Source of the DNA: Pseudonocardia sulfidoxydans NBRC 16205
Lineage (GTDB): Bacteria; Actinomycetota; Actinomycetes; Mycobacteriales; Pseudonocardiaceae
DNA: 64,000 nucleotides
Assembly: GCF_007989085.1 (NCBI RefSeq)
Contig: NZ_BJVJ01000013.1
Span: 36,902 to 100,901 of the forward strand
Direction of reading: 5' to 3'
This document shows, in pieces, positions 9,501 through 16,960 of this stretch (position 1 is the first letter of the stretch; each line of letters begins with the position of its first letter). The notes below the pieces were generated by a model, which worked only from the letters and a program-made list of their open reading frames with translations, made no database searches and had not been told where the DNA came from. The translations under genes were made by a program, and so were the position numbers.

Positions 9501-12044
9501 ATGACCGGCGGCGCACTCACCGCCGCGCAGGTTGCTGCGCTGGGCGAGGGTGGCGATCCTGCCGCTGTGCGAACAGCTTCGGACGGCTGGCGTGAGCGTC
9601 GCGGTTCCGTCGTCGCAGCGTTCGACGACTCACGGCGAGCCGAGCTGACTGCCGAACTCGATGACGTCGAGGGAGCACGCGAACTACTGACGGCGCTGCT
9701 CGACGATGCTGCAGGGCAGGACGACTGGTTCGCGTACCGCACGAGCAGGGACGCGCTGGAGGTCCTGGGCCTCGGCGAGGCGGTCGAGTTCTGTGTGCGG
9801 ACGCAGGTGTCTGCAGAACAGGTTCCAGCGGTCATCGAGAAGGCTGTCCTGCGTGAATGGGTCGACCACCACATCGCAGAGGACGAGGCTCTGAGCCCGG
9901 TCCGTGGGACGGATCGTGACGCCCTGGTGGCCGACTTCCGGGAGCTCGACCGCCGACTCGTCGAGACGAGCGTCGGACGGATCATCAACAAGTGCAACGA
10001 GCGCCGTCCGCGCCGTCAGGTCGGACAGGCTGCTGTGATCAGCAATGAGGCAAAGAAGAAGAAGAAACACATGCCAGTGCGGACGCTGATCGAGCGGACG
10101 CAGGATGTCGTGCAGGCGATCAAGCCGGTTTTCATGATGTCGCCGCTTGCCGTCACCCAATACTTGCCGGCCAGTCTCAAATTCGACGTGGTGATCTTCG
10201 ACGAGGCGAGTCAGGTGGCTCCGATGGACGCGATCAACTGCGTCTATCGCGGCTCGGCTCTCATTACGGCGGGCGATGCAAAGCAGTTGCCTCCGACGAA
10301 CTTCTTCGCACTCGCCTCGGACGACGGCGACGAGTGGGTCGACGAGGCCGACGACGCGATGGACTTCGAATCAATCCTGGACCTTGTGAAAGGCTCGGGA
10401 TCGTTCCGCAGTCTGACGCTCAAATGGCACTACCGATCCCGACACGAATCGCTGATCGCCTTCTCGAACACTTCGTTCTACAGCGGCGAGCTCGTGACAT
10501 TCCCCGGCGCCGATCATGAGGGTCCCGATGTCGGGGTCGAGCTGATTCCTGTCCAGGGCGTGTACAGGCGTGGGTCGTCACGGGACAACCCGATCGAGGC
10601 GGCGAAGGTGGCTGAGCGCGTCATCCACCACTACGACTCCCGCCCTGGAAGGTCGGTGGGAGTCGTGACGTTCTCGGAGGCTCAGGCGTCGGCGATCGAG
10701 GCTGCCGTCGAGGAGGCTCGGCGCGATCGAGCGGACCTGGACGAGGCATTCGCCGAGAGCCGCCTGGACGGGTTCTTCGTCAAGAGTCTGGAGTCCGTCC
10801 AGGGCGACGAGCGCGATGTCATGATCTTCTCGATCGGCTACGGACCGGATGAGAACGGGAAGACAACCAATACGTTCGGCCCTCTCAACCGGGCCGGCGG
10901 TTGGCGTCGGCTCAACGTCGCCGTCACCCGGGCTCGGTACCGCAATGAGATCGTCAGCTCGCTCAGGGCCGGCGACATCGGGAACTCGACGTTGAACGAG
11001 GGAGTCCGGCACCTCCGCCGCTACCTTGATTTCGCCGAGCGCGGTCTTCCCGCGCTGTCGCTCAGCACAGCAACAGGAGGCGACGCGGAGTCGCCTTTCG
11101 AAGAATCGGTCATCCGGACGATCCGTTCCTGGGGGTACGACGTCACACCCCAGGTCGGCGCGGCCGGATATCGCATCGACATGGCTGTGCACCACCCCGA
11201 TCTGCCGGGGGTCTACGTGCTCGGTGTCGAGTGCGACGGCGCTCAGTACCACTCGTCACGGGTCGCCCGTGACAGGGACAGGCTTCGCGACCAGGTGCTC
11301 GTCGGTCTCGGCTGGTCCATGCACAGGATCTGGGGCACAGCGTGGTACCGCGACCGGCAGGGCGCCGAACAGCACCTGAAGAAGGCGATCGAGAGCGCCG
11401 TCCGCATGCCGGTCCGGGGCCTGCTCGGAGGGAAGACGCCGGAACCGGCGCCGGAACGTCCGGTGCCACGACTCGTGGAAGTGGAGTTCTCGGAAGTTCC
11501 CGAGTGGGCGGAGGAGTACCGCGTCGCGCGGATCGGCCGCAGGCCTCGATGGGTCGAACCGCACGAAGCGGGCGCAGTGGACGAAATGATCTTTGCGCTG
11601 CAAAAGATCGCCGCAATGGAAGGCCCTGTCCACATGGACATCGTCCACCAGCGCTTTCGCCAGGCCTGGTCCATCGGGCAGATGGGTGTGCGGATCCGCC
11701 GCCGCCTCGACGAAGCTCTGCAGCGCTCAGCGGTCGTCCGGGACGGCGACTTCCTCGACCCTCCCGGAGGCGCCGCGGTACGCGTGAGGACTCCCGCCGA
11801 CGAGTGCCGGCGGACGGTTGAACAGGTGCACCCAGCCGAGTTGGAGGCGGCTGTCTTCAACCTTGTCCGCGACTCTGCCGGCATAGAGGCAGACGACGTG
11901 TCGGTGCAGGTTGCCCGGCTGTACGGCTGGAATCGGGTCGGACCCGAGATTTCGCGGCGGCTGACGGCCACGACGAACGAACTCGTGGAGCAGGGTCGGT
12001 TGGAGAGGTCGGAAAGCGGACTGCGGGTCGGGTCGATCGGCTGA
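6555..12044 (+). CDS. Large DUF4011 / SF1 helicase / MTES_1575-type nuclease / DUF3320 fusion protein
   Basis: The 1829-residue protein has a DUF4011-type N-terminus (WRDGLVNLSASNRLLNF). It then has a superfamily 1 helicase core with Walker A GPPGTGKS at 326-333, motif II DEASQ at 1216-1220 and motif VI RRLNVAVTRAR at 1451-1461. A long coiled, DNA-binding-like insert separates motifs I and II. Next is an endonuclease-like domain of the MTES_1575 type (GYRIDMAV with Asp1542, then GVECDGAQYH with Glu1559 and Asp1561), and last a DUF3320 segment at about 1674-1735. It is a single gene with no modification partner. Its codon use is visibly less GC-biased than its neighbours, suggesting acquisition. 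GTG 6597, preceded by GGAGGGC, is an alternative start. Related architectures occur in defence islands; a defence role here is inference. Confidence 0.8.
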   Translation: MDVCAVWAAVEGEYVEHGVANGERERLVRDTVRSWRDGLVNLSASNRLLNFRPRKTSAVTIVGPDASGILRRLAAGRHFTFTELVVDMTKDAVVGAAERSGRGLEELRTTASDGELSGALRNLLRRSHQEYLDRGLRILYLAIGTLEWVDVSGAKFSSPLLLVPVELMYTGPRMLPHLAPAEDDAVLNPALTLKLADSEVELPDVSGADEIDPSAVLDQVRRAVARQRGWRVEDRTVLSYFTFAKEAMYRDLLDNEDLIAAHPGVVALTAGGRGEDVTDFDFAELRDQDVDERAPVDRTPLVLDADSSQRACIAAAVGGRSFVMDGPPGTGKSQTIANMIGALLEAGRTVLFVSEKAAALDVVRNRLAGAGLGPFLLELHSSKATRKEVATELGHALTHRPIAPPSMDAVELDRLRTRLTQLNRYAAAMNEPRAPFGRSLHSVVGRISELSDVASAPATGHPVDNLTQKRFGDITQHAQDLARAWRPALEGSTFLWRRVTRRPALTSHLEAGLRALDRLDAMLQVNNAVVREFGIGRLSQAARVADLLEHYLARPAGVPESWLTVPSPAGIEAALDQLSAQLTTLRRLRDEVSGRAGVSWSSLPLGFAQGTLSPGYPENLAPRPLDVEQLTTPAIDRLVERLLADRTRLDTARSALDDLAGLLRLPTPRTLAECDDLLFVASVAEDVDRPEAAWFRNAARDTARRALDDLQARGAALDHAEAAAVRLFDESALDADAAGLMERFRTVHTGIRKFGGACRRDKATVVSFTREGVGAADARAQLGLIVDWQKAVGEFADAAGGYSRELGSYFRGRKTDAARVSRALARAAAVSDRYPGMLLDGAAAQIAHNAYTSPSLKRAFETAGAALTEWRAAFDVAVEVGPRPQLMTGTVDGAIEWIDEHLRALQSVRKELAPVDDATDRTWNVADARGLLLLQREMQHALASFESAAEDDRTAFGDLYAGDRTDLDGLHAALVWLHRLRDMTGGALTAAQVAALGEGGDPAAVRTASDGWRERRGSVVAAFDDSRRAELTAELDDVEGARELLTALLDDAAGQDDWFAYRTSRDALEVLGLGEAVEFCVRTQVSAEQVPAVIEKAVLREWVDHHIAEDEALSPVRGTDRDALVADFRELDRRLVETSVGRIINKCNERRPRRQVGQAAVISNEAKKKKKHMPVRTLIERTQDVVQAIKPVFMMSPLAVTQYLPASLKFDVVIFDEASQVAPMDAINCVYRGSALITAGDAKQLPPTNFFALASDDGDEWVDEADDAMDFESILDLVKGSGSFRSLTLKWHYRSRHESLIAFSNTSFYSGELVTFPGADHEGPDVGVELIPVQGVYRRGSSRDNPIEAAKVAERVIHHYDSRPGRSVGVVTFSEAQASAIEAAVEEARRDRADLDEAFAESRLDGFFVKSLESVQGDERDVMIFSIGYGPDENGKTTNTFGPLNRAGGWRRLNVAVTRARYRNEIVSSLRAGDIGNSTLNEGVRHLRRYLDFAERGLPALSLSTATGGDAESPFEESVIRTIRSWGYDVTPQVGAAGYRIDMAVHHPDLPGVYVLGVECDGAQYHSSRVARDRDRLRDQVLVGLGWSMHRIWGTAWYRDRQGAEQHLKKAIESAVRMPVRGLLGGKTPEPAPERPVPRLVEVEFSEVPEWAEEYRVARIGRRPRWVEPHEAGAVDEMIFALQKIAAMEGPVHMDIVHQRFRQAWSIGQMGVRIRRRLDEALQRSAVVRDGDFLDPPGGAAVRVRTPADECRRTVEQVHPAELEAAVFNLVRDSAGIEADDVSVQVARLYGWNRVGPEISRRLTATTNELVEQGRLERSESGLRVGSIG

Positions 12045-12113
12045 CGCGCTGCGGGTGTCCTCGTCATCCCACGGGTTCGACGAGTTTCACCGTCGCGAAC
12101 GGTCGTATCGGAC

Positions 12114-12782
12114 ATGAGCCCCACATCCCCGGCCGCACTGCCCCGCGAGGTCGTCGACGCCGCGGTGTCCGCCGAGCGTCGGCGCCTCGCCGTTCACGTC
12201 GCCGCCCTCTCCGAGACTCAGCTCGCGACCCGCTCGCTGTGTACGGGGTGGACGGTCCGTGACGTCCTCGCCCACCTCACGACGACCACCCGGCTGACGG
12301 TGCCGATGCTGGTGGCGGCCGCGATCCGGGCGCGCGGGTCCTTCGACCGGATGGAGGTCGACCTCGCCGCGCGCCGGGCGGCGGCGTTCACCACCGGCCA
12401 GCTGGTGGCGCAGCTGCGGGAGAGCGCGGAGTCGTCACGGCGGTTCCCCGGCAGCGGCCCCATGGACCCCCTCATGGACCTCGTGATCCACGGACAGGAC
12501 ATCTTCCGTCCGCTCGGCGTGCCCTACGGGTCGCCGCCGGAGGTGGTGACCGCGAGTCTCGATCACGTCGCCTGCAACGCGTTCATGGGCGGGCCGAAGC
12601 GGTTGGCCGGGGTGCGGTTGGTCTCGACCGGCTCCGGCTGGGTCCATGGCGACGGACCGGAGGTGCGGGGCGCGGACGTCGATCTCCTGCTCGTCGCCTC
12701 CGGACGCGGGTCGGGGCTGGCGGGGCTCGAAGGACCGGGTGTCGACGTCCTCGGCGCGCGGCTGGGGGTCACGCCGAGCTGA
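12114..12782 (+). CDS. Maleylpyruvate isomerase / mycothiol-dependent family protein (DinB-like)
   Basis: This 222-residue protein has the N-terminal helical bundle of the mycothiol-dependent maleylpyruvate isomerase superfamily. It contains LCTGWTVRDVLAHLTT, in which His54 is the expected first metal ligand, and LVIHGQDIFR, with His126 and Asp129 three residues apart. A C-terminal domain follows (SGWVHGDGPEVRGADVDLLL), typical of this actinobacterial family. Members use mycothiol as thiol cofactor or have unknown substrates. It stands alone, so the substrate cannot be inferred. A terminator-like stem lies 7 bp after its stop. Confidence 0.8.
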   Translation: MSPTSPAALPREVVDAAVSAERRRLAVHVAALSETQLATRSLCTGWTVRDVLAHLTTTTRLTVPMLVAAAIRARGSFDRMEVDLAARRAAAFTTGQLVAQLRESAESSRRFPGSGPMDPLMDLVIHGQDIFRPLGVPYGSPPEVVTASLDHVACNAFMGGPKRLAGVRLVSTGSGWVHGDGPEVRGADVDLLLVASGRGSGLAGLEGPGVDVLGARLGVTPS

Positions 12783-12789
12783 GGTGTGT

Positions 12790-12820
12790 ACGGGAGGCGC
12801 GGTAGGTGAGTGCTTCCCGT
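12790..12820 (+). terminator. Terminator-like stem-loop after the mycothiol-family gene
   Basis: ACGGGAGGC at 12790-12798 pairs with GCTTCCCGT at 12812-12820 (eight of nine positions). It starts 7 bp after the TGA at 12782. No T-run follows, which is usual for stems of this kind in very GC-rich actinomycetes, so terminator activity is a guess. Confidence 0.35.
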
Positions 12821-12847
12821 GAGGGGTCGGCGCGATCCTCACCCCTT

Positions 12848-12887
12848 GTGAGCGGCAATAGTCGCTATAGCGACTATTGCCGCTCAC
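12848..12887. repeat. 40-bp palindromic element, copy P1 (perfect)
   Basis: Each half begins GTGAGCGGCAATAGTCGC, and the second 20 bases are the exact reverse complement of the first, so the palindrome is perfect with no loop. On the minus strand it is preceded by CCT, as are the other three copies in their own orientation (45551, 45877, 59729). The minus-strand reading frame of the truncated hydrolase enters the element and stops inside it at a TAG. Confidence 0.9.
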
Positions 12888-13050
12888 AGGGTCTGAACCA
12901 GGCGTCGCGGTCGGGGTGGTGGACGCGGCGGGCGGCGGCCATGGCCTCGCCCAGGTCGGCGGCGTGCACGACCGCCATCGACAGCGTGCGGCCCAGCTGA
13001 CCGTCGTAGTCGGCGTCCGTGAAATGGATCCGTGCCGGGTCGCCACTCAT
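12874..13050 (-). pseudogene. N-terminal fragment of an alpha/beta-hydrolase-like protein, truncated in palindrome P1
   Basis: From ATG 13050 the frame encodes only 58 residues: ARIHFTDADYDGQLGRTLSM, then HAADLGEAMAAARRV and DAWF, ending RPCERQ. The first fifty residues resemble, from memory, the N-terminal region of actinobacterial alpha/beta hydrolases (FDxQLLRxL, GGADxGE, DxWY). Those proteins run on for 300 or more residues. Here the sequence ends at a TAG within the palindromic element P1, and no hydrolase continuation is seen beyond it. The simplest reading is a gene whose 3' part was lost or displaced at the element. A real small protein cannot be excluded. Confidence 0.5.
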
Positions 13051-13100
13051 CGTCCTCGTCCCCCTCCGGGTCGGCGGCGGAGCTTCCCTGGGGCCGATCC

Positions 13101-13778
13101 CTAGTTCTTCGCGCCGTGCAGGCGCGCGGACTGCTCGTCGAGCTGCCCGTCGAGGCGCCGGCGCAGGATCGTCACCCACGAGTCCGGCAGCAGGTCGGGG
13201 GTGGTGAGCAGGCGTCGCGCGGCGGGCAGGTCGTCGCGGTCGATGTTCAGCACGCGGTGCACCTCGGCGGCGGTGATCCCGTGCTCGGGCACCCGGATCG
13301 CCTCGACGACGTCGCCGCCGCCGATCCGGCCGGGTTGCAGCACGCGGGCGTAGAAGCCGGTGCGGCCCGTGTTCTGGACGCGGACCGCCATGTCGTGGAT
13401 GCCGTGGTGGGCGGCGAGCTTGAAACACGGGCGGCGCGGCTGGGACACCTGCAGCACCGCCGTGCCCACGGCGTACACGGCCCCGATCACGGCGTCGGAC
13501 TCGAGGATGCCCTCGACGGTGATGTTCTCGCCGAACGCGGGGCGCTCGACGTCGTCGGGAAGGTGCTCCCAGGCCCGGTAGTGCTCGCCCGGGTAGAGCA
13601 GGACCGCCTTGTCGGGCCCGCCGTGGTTCTTCCGGTCGGCCTGTTCGTCGCCGAGGAACCCGAGGGTGCCCACCTCCACCGGGCCGCGCGCGGGGACCTT
13701 CGCCATCGCGGACGGCACGGTGCGCCCGTTCCAGCGCAACGAGTCCGTGTCACCGACGGACACGATCAGCACGCGCAT
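13101..13778 (-). CDS. MOSC domain-containing protein (YiiM-like)
   Basis: The ATG at 13778 is preceded by GGGAGGAG and gives 225 residues. The family pattern is clear: FLGDEQADRKNHGGPDKAVL, then YPGEHYRAWE, AFGENITVEG and the conserved cysteine in QPRRPCFKL (Cys118). MOSC domains act in molybdenum-cofactor sulfuration or, in the YiiM branch, in reduction of N-hydroxylated purines and similar compounds with a bound Moco. The protein is soluble and lies alone between a broken hydrolase and a divergent MFS gene. Substrate unknown. Confidence 0.85.
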   Translation of the reverse strand: MRVLIVSVGDTDSLRWNGRTVPSAMAKVPARGPVEVGTLGFLGDEQADRKNHGGPDKAVLLYPGEHYRAWEHLPDDVERPAFGENITVEGILESDAVIGAVYAVGTAVLQVSQPRRPCFKLAAHHGIHDMAVRVQNTGRTGFYARVLQPGRIGGGDVVEAIRVPEHGITAAEVHRVLNIDRDDLPAARRLLTTPDLLPDSWVTILRRRLDGQLDEQSARLHGAKN

Positions 13779-13959
13779 CGCACGTCTCCTCCCACCTGTC
13801 GGGGCTCCCCGAGGGCCGCAGCTCGGGGCGCGACCCGATGCCGAGTTTTCCACGTTGCCGAGGTGGCAGGCGCCGGCGTCGTCACCGACGCAGCGCTCCG
13901 GACGGGCAGCGTTCACCCCGCCCTGCCGATCCGGCGGTCGTGGGCGACGCTGACCGACG

Positions 13960-15168
13960 ATGCCGCTCACCGCCGCCCTCGACGAACGCGGGCTCCGCCG
14001 GGTCCTGGTCGTGCTGTGCCTGACCCAGATCGTCGGCTGGGGCGTCCTCTACTACGCGTTCCCGGTGCTGGCGCCGTCGGTCGCGGGGGACACGGGCTGG
14101 TCGGTCGCCACCGTGACCGCGGCGTTCTCGGCCGGACTCGTGGTGTCGGCGATCGTCGGCATCTGGACCGGACGCGTGCTCGACCGCATCGGCCCGCGGC
14201 CCGTCATGACCGTGGGATCGGTCCTCGCCGTGCCCGCGGTGGTCGGGGTCGCGTTCGCGCCGACGCTGCCGCTGTTCGTGGCGGCGTGGCTGGTGGCGGG
14301 CGTCGCGATGTCGGCGACGCTGTACCCACCCGCGTTCGCCGCGCTGACCCGCTGGTGGGGGCCGCGGCGGGTCACCGCGCTCACCGCCGTCACGATGCTG
14401 GGCGGGCTCGCCGGCACGGTGTTCGCGCCGCTGTCGGCGACGCTGCTCGACCACCTCGGCTGGCGGCACACCTACCTCGTCCTCGCGGTCGTGCTCGCCG
14501 TCGTGACGATCCCGGCGCACGCCATCGGGCTGCGCGGCCCATGGCCCGCGGCCGCCCGCACGGGCACGTCGGACGACGACACCGGCGCCCCACGCACGAT
14601 CGCCCGCAGCCGGCCGTTCGTGCTGATCGTCGTCGCCGTCGCGCTCGGGACCTTCACGTCCTTCGCGGTGCTGGTCAACCAGGTCCCGCTGCTGATCGAA
14701 CGCGGCCTCTCCACCCACGCCGCAGCCTGGGCCCTCGGCCTCGCCGGGGTCGCGCAGCTCGTCGGCCGCCTCGGCTACCGACGCATGACCGGGCGCCTCA
14801 CCCCACGCACCCGTGCCGTCGTCATCCTCCTCGCCGCCGCCGCGACCACCGCCCTGCTCGGGCTCGTCCCCGGGCCCACCGCGCTGCTGTTCGGGGCGTC
14901 GCTGCTGATGGGCGTGAGCCGCGGGGTCGTGACGCTGCTGCAGGCCACCGCCGTCAGCGACCGTTGGGGCGCAACGCACTACGGCCGGCTCAACGGGATC
15001 GTCTCGGCCCCGGTGACCGTCGCGACCGCCCTCGCCCCCTGGGCCGGCGCCGCCCTCGCGGGGGTGTTCGGCGGCTACCCGCCGGTGTTCGTGCTGCTCG
15101 CCGGCTGCGCGGTGCTGGGTGCGGTGCTCGCGCTCGGGACGGCGGCACCGGTTCCGGACCACGCCTGA
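13960..15168 (+). CDS. MFS transporter
   Basis: The 402-residue protein has about twelve hydrophobic segments. The opening LRRVLVVLCLTQIVGWGVLYYAFPVL and the following GDTGWSVATVTAAFSAGLVVSA are characteristic of the oxalate/formate-antiporter-like and monocarboxylate-like MFS branch. Motif A is present as GIWTGRVLDRIGPRPVMT. No operon partner is evident; it ends 79 bp before a separately initiated hydrolase gene. The substrate is probably a small organic anion, by family only. Confidence 0.75.
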   Translation: MPLTAALDERGLRRVLVVLCLTQIVGWGVLYYAFPVLAPSVAGDTGWSVATVTAAFSAGLVVSAIVGIWTGRVLDRIGPRPVMTVGSVLAVPAVVGVAFAPTLPLFVAAWLVAGVAMSATLYPPAFAALTRWWGPRRVTALTAVTMLGGLAGTVFAPLSATLLDHLGWRHTYLVLAVVLAVVTIPAHAIGLRGPWPAAARTGTSDDDTGAPRTIARSRPFVLIVVAVALGTFTSFAVLVNQVPLLIERGLSTHAAAWALGLAGVAQLVGRLGYRRMTGRLTPRTRAVVILLAAAATTALLGLVPGPTALLFGASLLMGVSRGVVTLLQATAVSDRWGATHYGRLNGIVSAPVTVATALAPWAGAALAGVFGGYPPVFVLLAGCAVLGAVLALGTAAPVPDHA

Positions 15169-15247
15169 CGCGCGTCGCCGCGAGCCGCGCTCTGATCCAC
15201 TGGTTCCGCTAGCGTCGGGGCCGGGACCCGACGAAGGGGAGACGCGG

Positions 15248-16918
15248 ATGACCACGACGGTCGCAACGGCACCGGCAGCCCGGCAGGCCGGGCGAGGAAT
15301 GCGGCTCGCCGACCGGATCATCGACCGCGTCTGGAAGCTCCCACCCGGCGGCCGCTACACCGTCACCCTCGGCTTGCGCGCACCGATGCGCGACGGCATC
15401 GACCTGATCGGCGACCTCTACACCCCCGCCGACGAGACCCCGCTCGGCACGATCCTCGTCCGCGGCCCCTACGGCCGCACCACCCTCAACAGCCTCGCCT
15501 TCGCCCGCGTCTACGCCGCCCGCGGCTGGCAGGTGCTGCTGCAGAGCGTGCGCGGGACCTTCGGGTCGGGCGGGGCGTTCGAACCCATGCGACGCGAGAT
15601 CGAAGACGGCCAGGACACCGTCGCATGGATGCGCGACCAGCCGTGGTTCATCGGCAGCTTCGCGACGCTCGGCATGTCCTACCTGGGCTTCACCCAGTGG
15701 GCGCTGCTCATGGACCCGCCGCCCGAGCTCGCCGCGTCGGTCATCGTCGTCGGCCCGCACGACTTCAACCGCTCCACCCACGGCATCGGCTCGTTCTCGC
15801 TGGCCGACTTCCTCGGCTGGAGCGACATGGTCGCCCACCAGGAGGACGGCTCGCTCACGCAACGGCTGCTGCGGGAACGCTCCACCCAACGCCGCCAACG
15901 GACCGCCATGGACGGAATCCCGCTCGTCGCGGCCGGTGAGACCCTGCTCGCCGGTCAGGCCCCGTGGTACCGCGACTGGGCCGCCCGGCCCGACGCCGCC
16001 GACCCCTTCTGGAAGCCCATGCAGCTCTCCGCCGCGCTCGACCGCGTCCAGACGCCGGTCCTGCTCGTCGGCGGCTGGCAGGACATCTTCATCCGCCAGA
16101 CCCTCGACCAGTGGGCCCACCTGCGCGGACGCGGCCTCGACGTCGCCCTGACCGTCGGGCCCTGGACCCACACCGACGCCGCCGCCCGCGGTGGCGGGCG
16201 CGTGGTGAAAGAAACCCTCGACTTCCTCGGCGCCCGGCTGGCGGGCCGCCCCGAAGGGCGCCCGACCCCGGTGCGCGTCCACGTCACCGGTGCCGACGCC
16301 GGCTGGCGCGGCTCCGCCGACTGGCCCCCGCCGACCTCACCGCGGGAGCTCTACCTCGAACCCGGCCGCGGCCTCGCGGCGACGGCGTCCACGCAGCCCG
16401 CCGCGCCCGTCACCTTCACCTACGACCCCACCGACCCGACCCCCGCGCTCGGCGGGCCGCTGCTCGACGGCAAGACCGCGGGCGTGGTCGACAACGGGCC
16501 GCTGGAGTCACGCGACGACGTCGTCACCTTCACCGGGGAGCCGCTCACGCGGACGCTGGAGGTGGCGGGCACGGTCGTCGTCGAGCTCGCGCACCGCAGC
16601 GACAACCCGCACGCCGACCTCTTCGTCAGAATCTGCGACGTCGACGAGCGCGGCCGGTCGTTCAACGTGACCGACGGCTTCGTCCGGCTCACCGACGCCG
16701 ACCGCGACCAGGTCGTGCGCGTCGAGCTCGCTGGCACCGCGCACCGCTTCGGCCCCGGCCACCGCGTCCGGCTGCAGATCTCCGGCGGCGCGCACCCCCG
16801 CCTCGCCCGCAACCTCGGCTCGGGCGAACCCGCCGCCACCGGCTCGACCCTGCGCCCGTCGACGAGAACCCTCCCCGTCGACGGCCGCTCCCGCGTGGTG
16901 TTGCCGGTCGTCGGCTGA
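15248..16918 (+). CDS. CocE/NonD family hydrolase (X-Pro dipeptidyl-peptidase S15-like)
   Basis: From ATG 15248 (AAGGGGAGA upstream) the product is 556 residues. It contains the S15 peptidase/esterase core: MRDGIDLIGDLYTPAD near the start, RGPYGRTT, then the nucleophile elbow LGMSYLG with Ser144. The acid-loop region is LLVGGWQDIF, and the catalytic-His region is TVGPWTHTD. The C-terminal third is the beta-rich jelly-roll domain of the CocE/NonD family. The enzyme hydrolyses ester or amide bonds; the real substrate is unknown. No signal peptide is seen. Confidence 0.85.
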   Translation: MTTTVATAPAARQAGRGMRLADRIIDRVWKLPPGGRYTVTLGLRAPMRDGIDLIGDLYTPADETPLGTILVRGPYGRTTLNSLAFARVYAARGWQVLLQSVRGTFGSGGAFEPMRREIEDGQDTVAWMRDQPWFIGSFATLGMSYLGFTQWALLMDPPPELAASVIVVGPHDFNRSTHGIGSFSLADFLGWSDMVAHQEDGSLTQRLLRERSTQRRQRTAMDGIPLVAAGETLLAGQAPWYRDWAARPDAADPFWKPMQLSAALDRVQTPVLLVGGWQDIFIRQTLDQWAHLRGRGLDVALTVGPWTHTDAAARGGGRVVKETLDFLGARLAGRPEGRPTPVRVHVTGADAGWRGSADWPPPTSPRELYLEPGRGLAATASTQPAAPVTFTYDPTDPTPALGGPLLDGKTAGVVDNGPLESRDDVVTFTGEPLTRTLEVAGTVVVELAHRSDNPHADLFVRICDVDERGRSFNVTDGFVRLTDADRDQVVRVELAGTAHRFGPGHRVRLQISGGAHPRLARNLGSGEPAATGSTLRPSTRTLPVDGRSRVVLPVVG

Positions 16919-16960
16919 GACGCCCCGGCGGGGAGCGATCGACGCGAGGTCCGGCGCGTG

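Noticed and set aside
12848..12887. Reading the 40-bp palindromes as ordinary transcription terminators or repressor operators
   Set aside because: No T-run follows them, two lie inside open reading frames in frame, and three are not near promoters. P3 alone would fit a terminator.
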